The notes: a model not told the origin generated them from the letters alone. DNA of 64,000 bases from Pseudochelatococcus sp050946405 (GCF_050946405.1 NZ_JBMNUS010000003.1:186001-250000), one strand, 5' to 3'. Shown: positions 24,992 to 35,439, counted from the first letter of the stretch. Program-made: numbers and translations.

Positions 24992-26608
24992 TCACCACGG
25001 CCAGCGCGCGGAAATCCGGGAGAATACGGAAGAGAAGAAGGAAGCCACAGGAGTGGACACGGGAGAGAAAAAAGACGAGATCGAACGCCATACCGCGCTC
25101 CATCCTGAAGCTTCCGCGTTTCTTTGGGGCTCTTCCGCACGATCAGTTTGCGGGAGTTCCGGCGGCGCAGGCTCTTCCAGTGTCTCTGTACTTTCCGTTG
25201 CTGCTGCCGTCGCCAAGGCTCCCTGTGGCAGGGGGGCAAGGTTGTCGGCAGGCGTGGCAAATCTTTCCGCGTTTTCGGCGATTTCCTCTACCATCAGGAA
25301 TTCGGGCGACAGGGCGAGCCTGTCGGAGAATCCCGCAGGCTCTGCGGCGGGGCCAAGTTTTTCCCGTTGTTGGTCGAGCACATGACCGTGAAGCTGGCGG
25401 CGTGCGCCGAGGTTGAAAATGGCCTGAGCCTCTCTCTGCTCCTCAAGGCCTTCAGCGAACGTCTCCAATGCAGTTTTCGGATTGGCAGCCGAAACCGCAA
25501 GCCTGGCCGCTTCTACCGTATAAGCGCCGCAGGCGTTGGGGGCGCCGCCCTCTTGCAGGGATCTCTCAACGCGGGAAAACTCCCCTTCGTCTACCCCGGC
25601 AAGCGCCAGCAATCTGTCTAGGTTTTGATTCGTATAAGATGTCCCGCCTGTACGTCGGTCCGAGTCGAAGAGAACGGCTTTTCTTTTACCGTCATCAGCA
25701 TCTGTGTAGATAACAAGACTTTGCCAGTGACCGTTGTCGGGATCGGCAGGGTTGATCTGAAAGGGAATGAACAGTATGGAAGCCCTCCGTTGCTCTTCCG
25801 TCAGCGCTTCAGGAACTTGGAGAGCAAGGGTGCCTACGGCAGCATCCAGGATGAGAATGTCCTTTCCCTGCGCCGTAGCCTGCCGCCTGACTGCCTCGAG
25901 GCCGGCATCCACTTCTTCCCCGGTCAGAAACTTTCCCCTGTCCCACGGGTCTTCATCACGCGAATCCAGCGCGCTGCCGAGTGCATTCTCCCGCTTTATG
26001 GCATCAGTCGCGGCCCCGTGAAGATCTGAATTATCTGTCCGACTTATGGCCGCTCCCGCCATGTAGACGAACTTGGGGTTGAGGTTGTTCGGAATACCTC
26101 CCTGCGAGAAGCGCTCCTTGAACTCTTCCTTGCATTGTGCCGCGATTGTATCGGCGATTGTCTTGCCAACCGTCTCGTCAACCTCATGCGCGCCCGAGAA
26201 CAGCCTGAACAAGGTATTCGCAGCCCGTTCGCCGATGGCATCCGTTCTCGTCGCGACCGCGGCGAGGGTGCGAATGCAGTCGGCGTCGCCGGTAGCCGCA
26301 CGCTGACAAAGAGCATCCGTTTGCTGCGCAATGATGGTGTGCGTATGAATATTCTTGGCGTTAGGCTTGTCGGAGGCCGAGAGGCGACAAAGAGCATTCC
26401 TTGCCTTCTCGCCGACGGCATCCGTTCTTGTCGCCATTTCCTCGAGCGAGCGAATGCAGTCGGCGTCGTCAAGGGCCGCGACGACCCGATAAAGAACATC
26501 CACGTCCTCCAAATCGGCGTCAACCTGATCGGCAACGGGGTTGTACGAGGTTGCAGCTGAGGAAGCGCCACTTCCTGCGGCAGAAACGGACGAGCCAAGA
26601 TCTACCAT
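24992..26608 (-). CDS. CE-clan cysteine protease (Ulp1/YopJ-like), candidate host-directed effector
   Basis: 538 residues, not assignable to a named protein. N terminus Ser/Ala-rich (1-25); two 60-residue direct repeats (about 38-157); a protease-like domain (about 230-375) with the CE-clan order His-Asp-Cys: His294 in NGHWQSLVIY, Asp315 or 317 in VLFDSDRR, Cys360 in APNACGAYTVEA, with Gln352 possibly forming the oxyanion hole. The 415-500 stretch is Ala/Pro/Glu-rich, and the C terminus (about 511-538) has amphipathic, aromatic and Ser-rich segments (SFFSPVSTPVASFFSSVFS). CE-clan enzymes cleave ubiquitin, SUMO or NEDD8 conjugates or acetylate host proteins. Start fixed by AAAGG eight bases before the ATG. 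G+C is visibly lower than neighbours (about 55% in two hand-counted lines). Acquisition by transfer and an effector role are inferences; no secretion genes are nearby. Confidence 0.8.
   Translation of the reverse strand: MVDLGSSVSAAGSGASSAATSYNPVADQVDADLEDVDVLYRVVAALDDADCIRSLEEMATRTDAVGEKARNALCRLSASDKPNAKNIHTHTIIAQQTDALCQRAATGDADCIRTLAAVATRTDAIGERAANTLFRLFSGAHEVDETVGKTIADTIAAQCKEEFKERFSQGGIPNNLNPKFVYMAGAAISRTDNSDLHGAATDAIKRENALGSALDSRDEDPWDRGKFLTGEEVDAGLEAVRRQATAQGKDILILDAAVGTLALQVPEALTEEQRRASILFIPFQINPADPDNGHWQSLVIYTDADDGKRKAVLFDSDRRTGGTSYTNQNLDRLLALAGVDEGEFSRVERSLQEGGAPNACGAYTVEAARLAVSAANPKTALETFAEGLEEQREAQAIFNLGARRQLHGHVLDQQREKLGPAAEPAGFSDRLALSPEFLMVEEIAENAERFATPADNLAPLPQGALATAAATESTETLEEPAPPELPQTDRAEEPQRNAEASGWSAVWRSISSFFSPVSTPVASFFSSVFSRISARWPW
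26189..26467 (-). repeat. Two direct repeats inside the protease gene, 180-base period
   Basis: Residues 48-80 and 108-140 of the product align without gaps (20 of 33 identical), each starting DADCIR and containing ATRTDA. The offset is exactly 60 residues, and the DNA still shows long identical words (gcgaatgcagtcggcgtcg), so the duplication is fairly recent or under selection. Confidence 0.85.
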
Positions 26609-26680
26609 CAATATAACCTTTCACAATTAATCGAAAAAACGAACAATACATAACCATAAAGCATATCAAACTATTGGCGC

Positions 26681-26708
26681 AGTATAGCGCGAATGTCTCT
26701 CATGTCAA
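26681..26708 (-). promoter_or_regulatory. Near-consensus sigma-70 promoter of the protease gene
   Basis: Read on the minus strand: TTGACA, 16-base spacer, TATACT. Transcription would start near 26674, giving a leader of about 65 bases to the ATG at 26608. The leader (26609-26680) is strikingly AT-rich. This is the best -35/-10 match seen in the window. Confidence 0.75.
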
Positions 26709-26747
26709 TCGGTGCGACGAATATGGCGGCGCTTCCGCCACCCTTGC

Positions 26748-27668
26748 TCACCGCGGCCGCGGCGCGATGCCGCCGCGGGCGAGCACCAGCGTCGACCATC
26801 CCTCGCGGTCGGTGCGCTTCTTCAGGCGCAGGCCCTGCGCGGCATAGGCGCTGAGCACGCCCGGCACGTCGCGCGGCAAAAGGCCGGAGAGGATGAGCGT
26901 GCCCCGTGTCGTCAGCACGCGGGCGATGGCGGGCGCGAGCTGGCGCAGGGGCTTCGCCAGAATATTGGCGAAGACGAGATCGAACCGACGCGCCCTGTCG
27001 GCAAGCGCATGGCGCGTGCCGGGAGCGGCATAATAGCGGATGAGGTCGCCCGCGCCGTTGAGGCGCGCGTTGGCCTTCGCCACCGCCACCGCCACGGGAT
27101 CGATGTCGCCGGCGACGACCGTGCGGCGCACGGCGCGCGCGGCGGCCAGCGCCAGAATGCCGGTGCCGGTGCCGACATCGAGAATGCGGTGCGGGCGGCG
27201 GCGGCGCAACTCGTCGACCAGCGCCAGCAGACAGCCGAGCGTCGTGCCGTGATGGCCGGTGCCGAAGGCGAGCGCGGCGTCGATCTCGATGGCGATGTCG
27301 TTCGCCTTCACCGCGTCGCGGTCATGGCTGCCATGCACGAGGAAGCGGCCGGCGCGCACGGGCTTCAGCCCGTCGAGGCTGGCCTTCACCCAATCGCGCT
27401 CTCCGATGGCGGAAAATGTCACCGCCTCGGCGTCGGCGCCGATCACGAGCCGCAGCAGGCCGCGCACGGCTTCCTCGTCCGGGGCATGGGCGAAATAGGC
27501 CTCGACATGCCACCGGCCGTCATCCGTCTCGAAGGCGGCGACGGCCGTCTCCGTCGGGTCGAACATCTCGCCCAGCAGCGCCGTCATGGACAGGGCGGCG
27601 TTCTCGTTCGTATCGAAGCGCAGGACGTGGGTGGGGTTGGGCGGCAACAGGCCCTCGTACATCGGCAT
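26748..27668 (-). CDS. prmA: Ribosomal protein L11 methyltransferase
   Basis: 306 residues. SAM-dependent trimethylation of ribosomal protein L11. Class I methyltransferase motif I is ILDVGTGTGILALAA, with the PrmA-specific lead-in AFGTGHHGTT and the post-motif segment DLVFANILAKPL (NIL replaces the usual NPP-type motif, as in PrmA). The N-terminal substrate-recognition domain is the shorter alphaproteobacterial form. A second ATG two codons in is also possible. Probably cotranscribed with the helicase gene upstream (33-base gap). Confidence 0.93.
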   Translation of the reverse strand: MPMYEGLLPPNPTHVLRFDTNENAALSMTALLGEMFDPTETAVAAFETDDGRWHVEAYFAHAPDEEAVRGLLRLVIGADAEAVTFSAIGERDWVKASLDGLKPVRAGRFLVHGSHDRDAVKANDIAIEIDAALAFGTGHHGTTLGCLLALVDELRRRRPHRILDVGTGTGILALAAARAVRRTVVAGDIDPVAVAVAKANARLNGAGDLIRYYAAPGTRHALADRARRFDLVFANILAKPLRQLAPAIARVLTTRGTLILSGLLPRDVPGVLSAYAAQGLRLKKRTDREGWSTLVLARGGIAPRPR

Positions 27669-27701
27669 ATCGGTCTTCTCACATCGGATCGGCGGTCCCG
27701 C

Positions 27702-30080
27702 TTACGCGGGTTTGACGAAACTGTCGACCACGGTCTTGCGTCCGGCCTTGTCGAAATCGATGGCGAGCTTGTTGCCGTCGACCGACGCCACGCTGCCGGG
27801 GCCGAACTTCTGGTGAAACACGCGGTCGCCGATCTTGAAGGATGAGGCGGCGGCGGCGCGCGCCACGATCTCGCCTTCGATGACGCGGCCGAAGCCGCCG
27901 CTACTCTGGCCGCCGCGTCCGCCGGACGGCGCGAAGCCGGACGGATTGTTCTGGCGCGCGCGGGCCCAGCCGGGCGTGTCGTAGGTGGAGCCGAAGGATC
28001 GGCCGCCCTGATCGAACCGGCTGCGGGCGTAGCCGCCGAAAGAGCCGCCCTGCGAGAAGGCGGCCGGCGCCTCCGTTACTTCCACATGGGCCTCGGGCAG
28101 TTCGTCGATGAAGCGCGACGGCGCGGTCGCGTTCCACAGGCCATGAATGCGGCGATTCGAGGCGAACATGATGCGTGCCGACTTGCGCGCCCGCGTGATG
28201 CCGACATAGGCGAGGCGGCGCTCCTCCTCCAGCCCGGCGCGGCCCTGCTCGTCGAGCGCGCGCTGGTTGGGGAACAGCCCCTCCTCCCAGCCGGGCAGAA
28301 AGACGGTGTCGAATTCGAGCCCCTTGGCGGCATGAAGCGTCATGATGGAGACGCGCTCGTTGGTGTCGTCGCCGGCGGCGTCCATGACCAGCGAGACGTG
28401 TTCCAGAAAGGCGGGCAGGTCGGGAAACTCCTCCAGCGTGCGGATGAGTTCCTTGAGGTTGTCGAGCCGCCCCGCCGCCTCCGGCGAGCGGTCGTTCTGC
28501 CACATGGCCGTGTAGCCCGATTCGTCGAGCACGGTCTCGGCCAGTTCCGTGTGCGCCGTGTTTTCCAGTTGCCGCGACCAGCGGTCGAAGGCGCCGATGA
28601 GCTCGCGCAGCACGGTGCGCTGGCGGGGCTTCAGTTCCTCGGTCTCGACGAGCGCGCGCACCGCGTGCATCAGCGGCACGCCGGCATGGCGCGCATAGGC
28701 GTGCAGGGTTTGCAGGGTGGCGTCGCCGAGCCCGCGCTTGGGCGTGTTGAAGATGCGCTCGAAGGCGAGGTCGTCGGCCTGCGAGACGACGCAGCGGAAA
28801 TAGGCCAGCGCGTCGCGGATTTCGAGCCGTTCGTAGAAGCGCGGCCCGCCGATGACGCGATAGGGCAGGCCGAGCTGCACGAAGCGGTCCTCGATTTCGC
28901 GCATCTGGGCGGAAATGCGCACCAGCACGGCGACCTGCGACAGGCGGCGGCCTTCCGCCTGCATCGTCTCGATGGCCTGCCCGATCTGGCGCGCTTCCTC
29001 CTCCGAATCCCACGCGCCGGTGATCGTCACCCGCTCGCCGGCGGCGTCCTCGGTGTGGAGCGTCTTGCCGAGCCGATCCTCGTTATGGGCGATAAGATGC
29101 GAGGCGGCGCCGAGAATGTGCGCCGTGGAGCGGTAGTTGCGTTCCAGCCGCACGACGGCGGCTCCCGGAAAATCGTGCTCGAAGCGCAGGATGTTGTCGA
29201 CCTCCGCCCCGCGCCAGCCGTAGATCGACTGGTCGTCGTCGCCGACGCAGCACAGGTTCTGCCGTCCGCTGGGTCGTCCTTGCGCCAGCAGGCGCAGCCA
29301 CAGGTATTGCGCGACGTTGGTGTCCTGATACTCGTCGACGAGGATGTAGCGGAAGCGTTCGTGGTAGCGGGCCAGCACGTCCGGGTTCTCGCGGAACAGG
29401 CGGATGCTCTCGACCAGCAGATCGCCGAAATCGACGGCGTTGAGCACCTTGAGGCGCTCCTGATAGAGCTTGTAAAGCGCGGCGCCCCGCCCGCCCGCGA
29501 AGCCCTGCGCCTCGCCGGCGGAAACCTTGTCGGGCGTGAGCGCGCGGTTCTTCCACCCATCGATGAGGGCGGCGAGCTGGCGGGCAGGCCAGCGCTTGTC
29601 GTCGATGTTCTCGGCCCGGACGATCTGTTTCAGCAGACGGATCTGGTCGTCGGTGTCGAGAATGGTGAAGTCGCTTTTCAGGCCGACGAGTTCGGCATGA
29701 CGGCGCAGGATCTTCGTACCGATGGCGTGGAAGGTGCCGAGCCATGGCATGCCCTCCGCCTCCGGGCCGACGAGAGCGGCGATGCGGTCCTTCATTTCCC
29801 GCGCCGCCTTGTTGGTGAAGGTGACGGCGAGAATCTGCGAGGGAAAGGCGCTGCCTGTCGCGATGAGATGCGCGATGCGGGTGGTGAGCACGCGCGTCTT
29901 GCCGGTGCCCGCGCCCGCGAGCACGAGCAGCGGCCCTTCGAGCGTCTCGACGGCGCGCCGCTGTTCGGCGTTCAGACCGGCGAGATAGGAACCGGCCTGC
30001 GGCCGCGCGGCGCGTCTCGCCCGTTCGCTGAGCGACAGAACGGGGGCGGGGGCTGGTTTGTCGGAGTGCGGATCGTTCAC
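27702..30080 (-). CDS. uvrD: ATP-dependent DNA helicase UvrD/PcrA
   Basis: 792 residues from a GTG start. Superfamily 1A helicase for excision and mismatch repair and for clearing recombination intermediates. Walker A VLAGAGTGKTRVL (near residue 60), Walker B VDEYQDTN, motif GDDDQSIYGWRGA, motif V TLHAAKGLEFD and motif VI YVGITRAR are present. After a Gly/Ser/Arg-rich linker (about 670-740) the C-terminal Tudor-like domain GDRVFHQKFGPGSV appears, the part that contacts RNA polymerase in PcrA/UvrD. The frame continues upstream to 30338, but that extension is Arg-rich and unconserved in appearance. No LexA box is visible before it. Confidence 0.94.
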   Translation of the reverse strand: MNDPHSDKPAPAPVLSLSERARRAARPQAGSYLAGLNAEQRRAVETLEGPLLVLAGAGTGKTRVLTTRIAHLIATGSAFPSQILAVTFTNKAAREMKDRIAALVGPEAEGMPWLGTFHAIGTKILRRHAELVGLKSDFTILDTDDQIRLLKQIVRAENIDDKRWPARQLAALIDGWKNRALTPDKVSAGEAQGFAGGRGAALYKLYQERLKVLNAVDFGDLLVESIRLFRENPDVLARYHERFRYILVDEYQDTNVAQYLWLRLLAQGRPSGRQNLCCVGDDDQSIYGWRGAEVDNILRFEHDFPGAAVVRLERNYRSTAHILGAASHLIAHNEDRLGKTLHTEDAAGERVTITGAWDSEEEARQIGQAIETMQAEGRRLSQVAVLVRISAQMREIEDRFVQLGLPYRVIGGPRFYERLEIRDALAYFRCVVSQADDLAFERIFNTPKRGLGDATLQTLHAYARHAGVPLMHAVRALVETEELKPRQRTVLRELIGAFDRWSRQLENTAHTELAETVLDESGYTAMWQNDRSPEAAGRLDNLKELIRTLEEFPDLPAFLEHVSLVMDAAGDDTNERVSIMTLHAAKGLEFDTVFLPGWEEGLFPNQRALDEQGRAGLEEERRLAYVGITRARKSARIMFASNRRIHGLWNATAPSRFIDELPEAHVEVTEAPAAFSQGGSFGGYARSRFDQGGRSFGSTYDTPGWARARQNNPSGFAPSGGRGGQSSGGFGRVIEGEIVARAAAASSFKIGDRVFHQKFGPGSVASVDGNKLAIDFDKAGRKTVVDSFVKPA

Positions 30081-30241
30081 GGACGTGCGTTCAACCTTCG
30101 GGGCCGGCCCGCGCTCGGGCGGGCGGCGCAATCTTCGTCTCTGGGCATGACGGCGGCGCGAAAAGGATCGCGCATGGCCGCGCAGCAGCCTATATGTAAT
30201 ATAGGCGCTGGGGAAAGCGTTTGTCGAAGGAGTTCGCCGCC

Positions 30242-30538
30242 ATGGGCGCAACGGGTAATCGGGCGAAGCGCGCGCGTCAACGTAAAACGGGCCGCCTCGG
30301 GGCGCTCGCCGTCGTGGCCGTCGGTTTGCTCGCGGCAAGCGGGGCCGGCGCGCAGCAGACGCGCCAGCAGCGGCAAATGGAAAATACCGATCGCGACCTG
30401 CGGCAGCAGCTCGACACGCAGCAGCGCGACCAGCAATTGCAGTTCCGTCTCAATCAGATGCGCGACCAGCAATTGCGGCAGCAACAGTTCCCGTCGCTGC
30501 CCCCGCCCGTCGTCGCGCCTTCGGCTCCCCGCCGGTGA
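30242..30538 (+). CDS. Small secreted Gln-rich protein, unknown
   Basis: 98 residues. Basic N terminus plus hydrophobic LGALAVVAVGLLAASGAGAQ form a signal peptide; the mature part is dominated by Gln, Arg and Asp with RQQRQ, DTQQRDQQLQ and MRDQQLRQQQ runs and probably forms a charged helix, ending in a Pro-rich tail. Shine-Dalgarno gaaggag lies 10 bases before the ATG; a TTG at 30221 is a less likely start. Similar short Gln-rich exported proteins are common in Rhizobiales without known function. Convergent with the next gene. Confidence 0.65.
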   Translation: MGATGNRAKRARQRKTGRLGALAVVAVGLLAASGAGAQQTRQQRQMENTDRDLRQQLDTQQRDQQLQFRLNQMRDQQLRQQQFPSLPPPVVAPSAPRR

Positions 30539-30546
30539 GGAAGACG

Positions 30547-31446
30547 TCAGCGGCCGCGCGTCGTGCGTTCCGGCGTGAGCGCGTAGCGGTTGTCGAGTCG
30601 CTCCACGCGCGCCGCCGTCAGCTCCGCGGCGCAGAAGCCGTGTTTCTCTTCCTGGCTGTAATCGCGGCAGATCATCGTCCGTTCCGATGAGAACGCGGCC
30701 TGTTCGGCCGCCGCCTCGCGCTGCTCCGCGCCGGAGAGACGCCGCAGGAGCTTGCGCGAAACCTCGCGCATCTCGCGGTCGGCCCTGCCGCGCTGGCGCT
30801 CGATGGTGGGGGTGCGGCCGATGAGTTCGTCGCCGTCCGGCCCCCACAGCCCTTCCGGCTCCAGCCGGCAATCGGCTTGCGGAAAGGCGCATTCGCCATC
30901 GGGCAGCGAGACGCGCACCGAATGGGGCAGGAACTCCACCACAAGCGGACAGACGGGCGATTGCAGCCGATAGCGCGATTGGCTGTAGGGTTCCTCGATG
31001 CGCAGCATCGGCACCGGCTCATCGGCGCCCAGTTCGATGGCGCATTGCGTCGTGCGGTCGGAAATCAGATGTCCGAAGACATGGAGTTGCAGGCCCGGAA
31101 CATCCGGCTGCCGCGCGGTGACGATCAGCCGGCCGCCCTCGTGCGGCGGCTTGCCGTGGCGGCGGAAATCCTGCCCGAATATCTTTTCGGGAAGGGGGGC
31201 CACGGGTTTGGCGGCGGGTTTGGCGGCGCGCGGGGCGGCCGGCTGCGCGCCGGCCGGTGCATCGGAAGCGGGAGAAGGCACGCGCTGCACCGGTCTCGCG
31301 GGTTGACGCGGTGCCTCCTCCGCAGGCCGGCCGACCGCGCCAGGCAGCACGAGCGGACCCGCCGTTTGCGCTCGCGCGCCGGAGATGGCGCCAGCCGCCA
31401 GCGCCAGCAGGATGGATGTCCTTGCGATGATTGAGACTGCGATCAT
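30547..31446 (-). CDS. Secreted protein of unknown function with LprI-like C terminus
   Basis: 299 residues. Signal peptide IIARTSILLALAAGAISGARA, then a Pro/Ala-rich linker (about 27-85), a central domain with paired Cys (TQCAIELG; SPVCPLVVE; GECAFPQADCRL) and a C-terminal segment MICRDYSQEEKHGFCAAEL whose Cys pattern recalls LprI/lysozyme-inhibitor domains. The resemblance is weak, so function is left open. A GGGGG Shine-Dalgarno precedes the ATG. Confidence 0.7.
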   Translation of the reverse strand: MIAVSIIARTSILLALAAGAISGARAQTAGPLVLPGAVGRPAEEAPRQPARPVQRVPSPASDAPAGAQPAAPRAAKPAAKPVAPLPEKIFGQDFRRHGKPPHEGGRLIVTARQPDVPGLQLHVFGHLISDRTTQCAIELGADEPVPMLRIEEPYSQSRYRLQSPVCPLVVEFLPHSVRVSLPDGECAFPQADCRLEPEGLWGPDGDELIGRTPTIERQRGRADREMREVSRKLLRRLSGAEQREAAAEQAAFSSERTMICRDYSQEEKHGFCAAELTAARVERLDNRYALTPERTTRGR

Positions 31447-31565
31447 ACGGCCCCCACAAGAGAATTCCTACGTTTCGTTGAAGCGCAAAAATACTCTATC
31501 TTTTTGATTTAACATGTTTTCTTTACGAAAAGCGGCATCCGCTCCGCTTGAAAGTGCTCCAGAAT

Positions 31566-31609
31566 GAGCGCATTCGGTTCAAACGATTCCGCTTGAACCG
31601 AATGCGCTC
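31566..31609. repeat. 17-base perfect inverted repeat related to the intergenic repeat family
   Basis: Arms GAGCGCATTCGGTTCAA and TTGAACCGAATGCGCTC are perfectly complementary around a 10-base loop. The bases gattccgcttgaac match, as reverse complement, the gttcaagcggaatc-like core at 56870-56885, linking it to the double-hairpin family. No U-run follows, so it is not an obvious terminator. Confidence 0.8.
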
Positions 31610-31918
31610 CAGAGAAAAGTGTATTCGATCCGAACCGGAATCTTGCTTCGGCTGTTTGTTTTCGCATCAAACTTGTCCCGAGGAACGGCGCGCATCTTCC
31701 GGTTCGATATGCCAGAGCTTGCGCAACAGGTCCGGGCAGTTTATCAGCCTTCCATAAACGCTAGGCTAACGTTTGCGCTTGCGAGGCGGGCCGGGCGAAA
31801 AATGTTTTGGCGGCAAGTGCATCGGACACTTGCGAAGCGATCGGAAAGGAACCACCTGAACTGACAGACGCGGCGCCACCATCGCGGCGGGCGGCGGATT
31901 CGCAGCGACAGGTTCGGA

Positions 31919-31947
31919 CTTGCGGGCCGGTCGGGGCGGTTCTATAT
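31919..31947 (+). promoter_or_regulatory. Candidate RpoH-type heat-shock promoter of dnaK
   Basis: CTTGCG, 17-base spacer, CTATAT, 131 bases before the dnaK ATG. This agrees with the alphaproteobacterial sigma-32 pattern (CTTG, 16-18 bases, CYATAT-like). No CIRCE element was seen. Confidence 0.65.
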
Positions 31948-32078
31948 ACGCCACCGATGCAAGGCATAGCGTCGGCGGGCTCCTCGCGGGCGCGCCGGTT
32001 GTTCGGTTTCAGTCAAGCCATTGGCCGGATCGCTGCGGGGTCCGGGTGGGCGGTCTGCTTGAAAGTTGAGGGATCTCC

Positions 32079-34001
<1,923 letters not shown>

Positions 34002-34006
34002 TCGCG

Positions 34007-34040
34007 ACGACCGGCCCGGCGGCAGCGCCGGGCCGGTCGT
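34007..34040 (+). terminator. GC-rich hairpin after dnaK
   Basis: Fourteen-base perfect arms (acgaccggcccggc / gccgggccggtcgt) with a 6-base loop, starting 5 bases after the dnaK stop. No T-run follows, so it may attenuate read-through into dnaJ or protect the dnaK mRNA 3' end, consistent with unequal DnaK and DnaJ levels. Confidence 0.6.
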
Positions 34041-34142
34041 CCATTCGTGTTGTCGATAACGTGATTTGCAGGAGATCCCTGATTCGTCGGGGCGGGCAGG
34101 ACCGACGAAACGGCAGGGTTCGGTCATCGAAGGCGGGAACTG

Positions 34143-35282
34143 ATGGCCAAACGGGACTATTACGAGGCGCTCGGACTTTCGCGCGGCGCGGGAGACGCGG
34201 AAATCAAGGCGGCTTTTCGCAAACTGGCCATGCAGTGTCATCCCGACCGGAATCCGGGTGATGTGCAAGCGGAAGCGCAATTCAAGGAAATCAACGAAGC
34301 CTATGAGATCCTGAAGGATCCGCAGAAGCGCGGCGCCTACGATCGTTTCGGCCATGCGGCCTTCGAACAGGGCGCAGGGCCGGGCGGGCCCGGCTTCGGC
34401 AATGATTTTTCCGATTTCATGACGGATATCTTCGACACGTTCTTCGGCGACACGCGCGGCGCGCGGCAGCGCGGCGCGGGCGGGCGGGAGCGTGGCGCGG
34501 ACATGCGCTACAACCTCGAGATATCGCTTGAGGATGCTTTCTCCGGCAAGGAGGAAACCATCGAGGTGCCGTCCTCCATCGTGTGCGAGGCATGCGGCGG
34601 CTCCGGCGCGAAGCCCGGCTCGAAGCCGCGCCAGTGCCCGACCTGCGGCGGCGCGGGCCGCGTGCGCGCCCAGCAGGGCTTCTTCGCCATCGAGCGCACC
34701 TGCCCCACCTGCCAGGGGCGGGGCCAGATCATCGAGGATCCCTGCGGCGTTTGCTCCGGCACCGGCCGGGTCACGCGCACCCGTTCCCTTTCCGTCAACA
34801 TTCCGCCCGGCGTCGAGGACGGCACGCGTATCCGTCTGACCGGCGAGGGCGAGGCGGGCCTGCGCGGCGGACCGCCGGGAGACCTTTACATCTTCCTGTC
34901 CGTGCGCCCGCACGAGCTCTACCAGCGCGACGGGGCGGACCTGTTCTGCCGGGTGCCGATCTCCATGGTGACGGCGGCGCTCGGCGGCGCGCTGGACGTG
35001 CCGACGCTCGGCGGGCAGGAAGTGCGCGTGCAGGTGCCCGAGGGCACGCAGACGGGCAAGCAGTTCCGTCTGCGCAGCAAGGGCATGCCCGTGCTGCGCT
35101 CGCGCGATTTCGGCGATCTCTACATCCAGGTCGTCGTCGAGACCCCCCAGAACCTGACGCGTCGCCAGAGGGAATTGCTGGCCGAGTTCGACAAGGAATC
35201 CTCCCGCGATACGCATCCCGAAAGCGCCGGTTTTCTCGCGCGGGTGAAGGATTTTTTCGAAGGGTTGGGCGGCGCCTCATGA
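34143..35282 (+). CDS. dnaJ: Chaperone protein DnaJ (type I Hsp40)
   Basis: 379 residues. N-terminal J domain starting AKRDYYEALGLSRGA with the HPD motif (QCHPDRNPG), Gly/Phe-rich linker (about 75-125), four CxxCxGxG zinc-finger repeats (CEACGGSG, CPTCGGAG, CPTCQGRG, CGVCSGTG; about 145-205) and the two C-terminal beta domains. Stimulates DnaK ATP hydrolysis and delivers substrates. Downstream (35293-35340) is A/T-rich with weak inverted repeats and a gtttttgttg run that may be a terminator. Confidence 0.97.
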   Translation: MAKRDYYEALGLSRGAGDAEIKAAFRKLAMQCHPDRNPGDVQAEAQFKEINEAYEILKDPQKRGAYDRFGHAAFEQGAGPGGPGFGNDFSDFMTDIFDTFFGDTRGARQRGAGGRERGADMRYNLEISLEDAFSGKEETIEVPSSIVCEACGGSGAKPGSKPRQCPTCGGAGRVRAQQGFFAIERTCPTCQGRGQIIEDPCGVCSGTGRVTRTRSLSVNIPPGVEDGTRIRLTGEGEAGLRGGPPGDLYIFLSVRPHELYQRDGADLFCRVPISMVTAALGGALDVPTLGGQEVRVQVPEGTQTGKQFRLRSKGMPVLRSRDFGDLYIQVVVETPQNLTRRQRELLAEFDKESSRDTHPESAGFLARVKDFFEGLGGAS

Positions 35283-35439
35283 CGAATCCGTAAAAAAACG
35301 GCCGTGACGGCTGCAAAAATGCCGTTATTTGCGGCTGTTTTTGTTGGATTTCGAATCGGTAGAATGCAACTTCAAGGCGGAAGGGTGTATCCATGCGGGT
35401 GCGCCCGAGTAACCTCCACACGTGAGGAAAGTCACACCC

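Larger units (their letters stand above)
31447..32078. other. 632-base intergenic region before dnaK
   Basis: Holds a long inverted repeat at 31566-31609, repeat-like debris up to about 31640 and the dnaK promoter at 31919-31947. Open frames crossing it (for example 31807-32256 +) enter dnaK out of frame and look spurious. No tRNA or other RNA gene recognised. Confidence 0.6.

Noticed and set aside
30081..30338. N-terminal extension of the UvrD/PcrA frame to 30338
   Set aside because: Arg-rich and unlike helicase N termini; the GTG at 30080 opens the usual region.
28086..30578. Long plus-strand frame opposite uvrD
   Set aside because: Antisense to the complete helicase gene and no recognisable motif; it also runs through the real gene at 30242.
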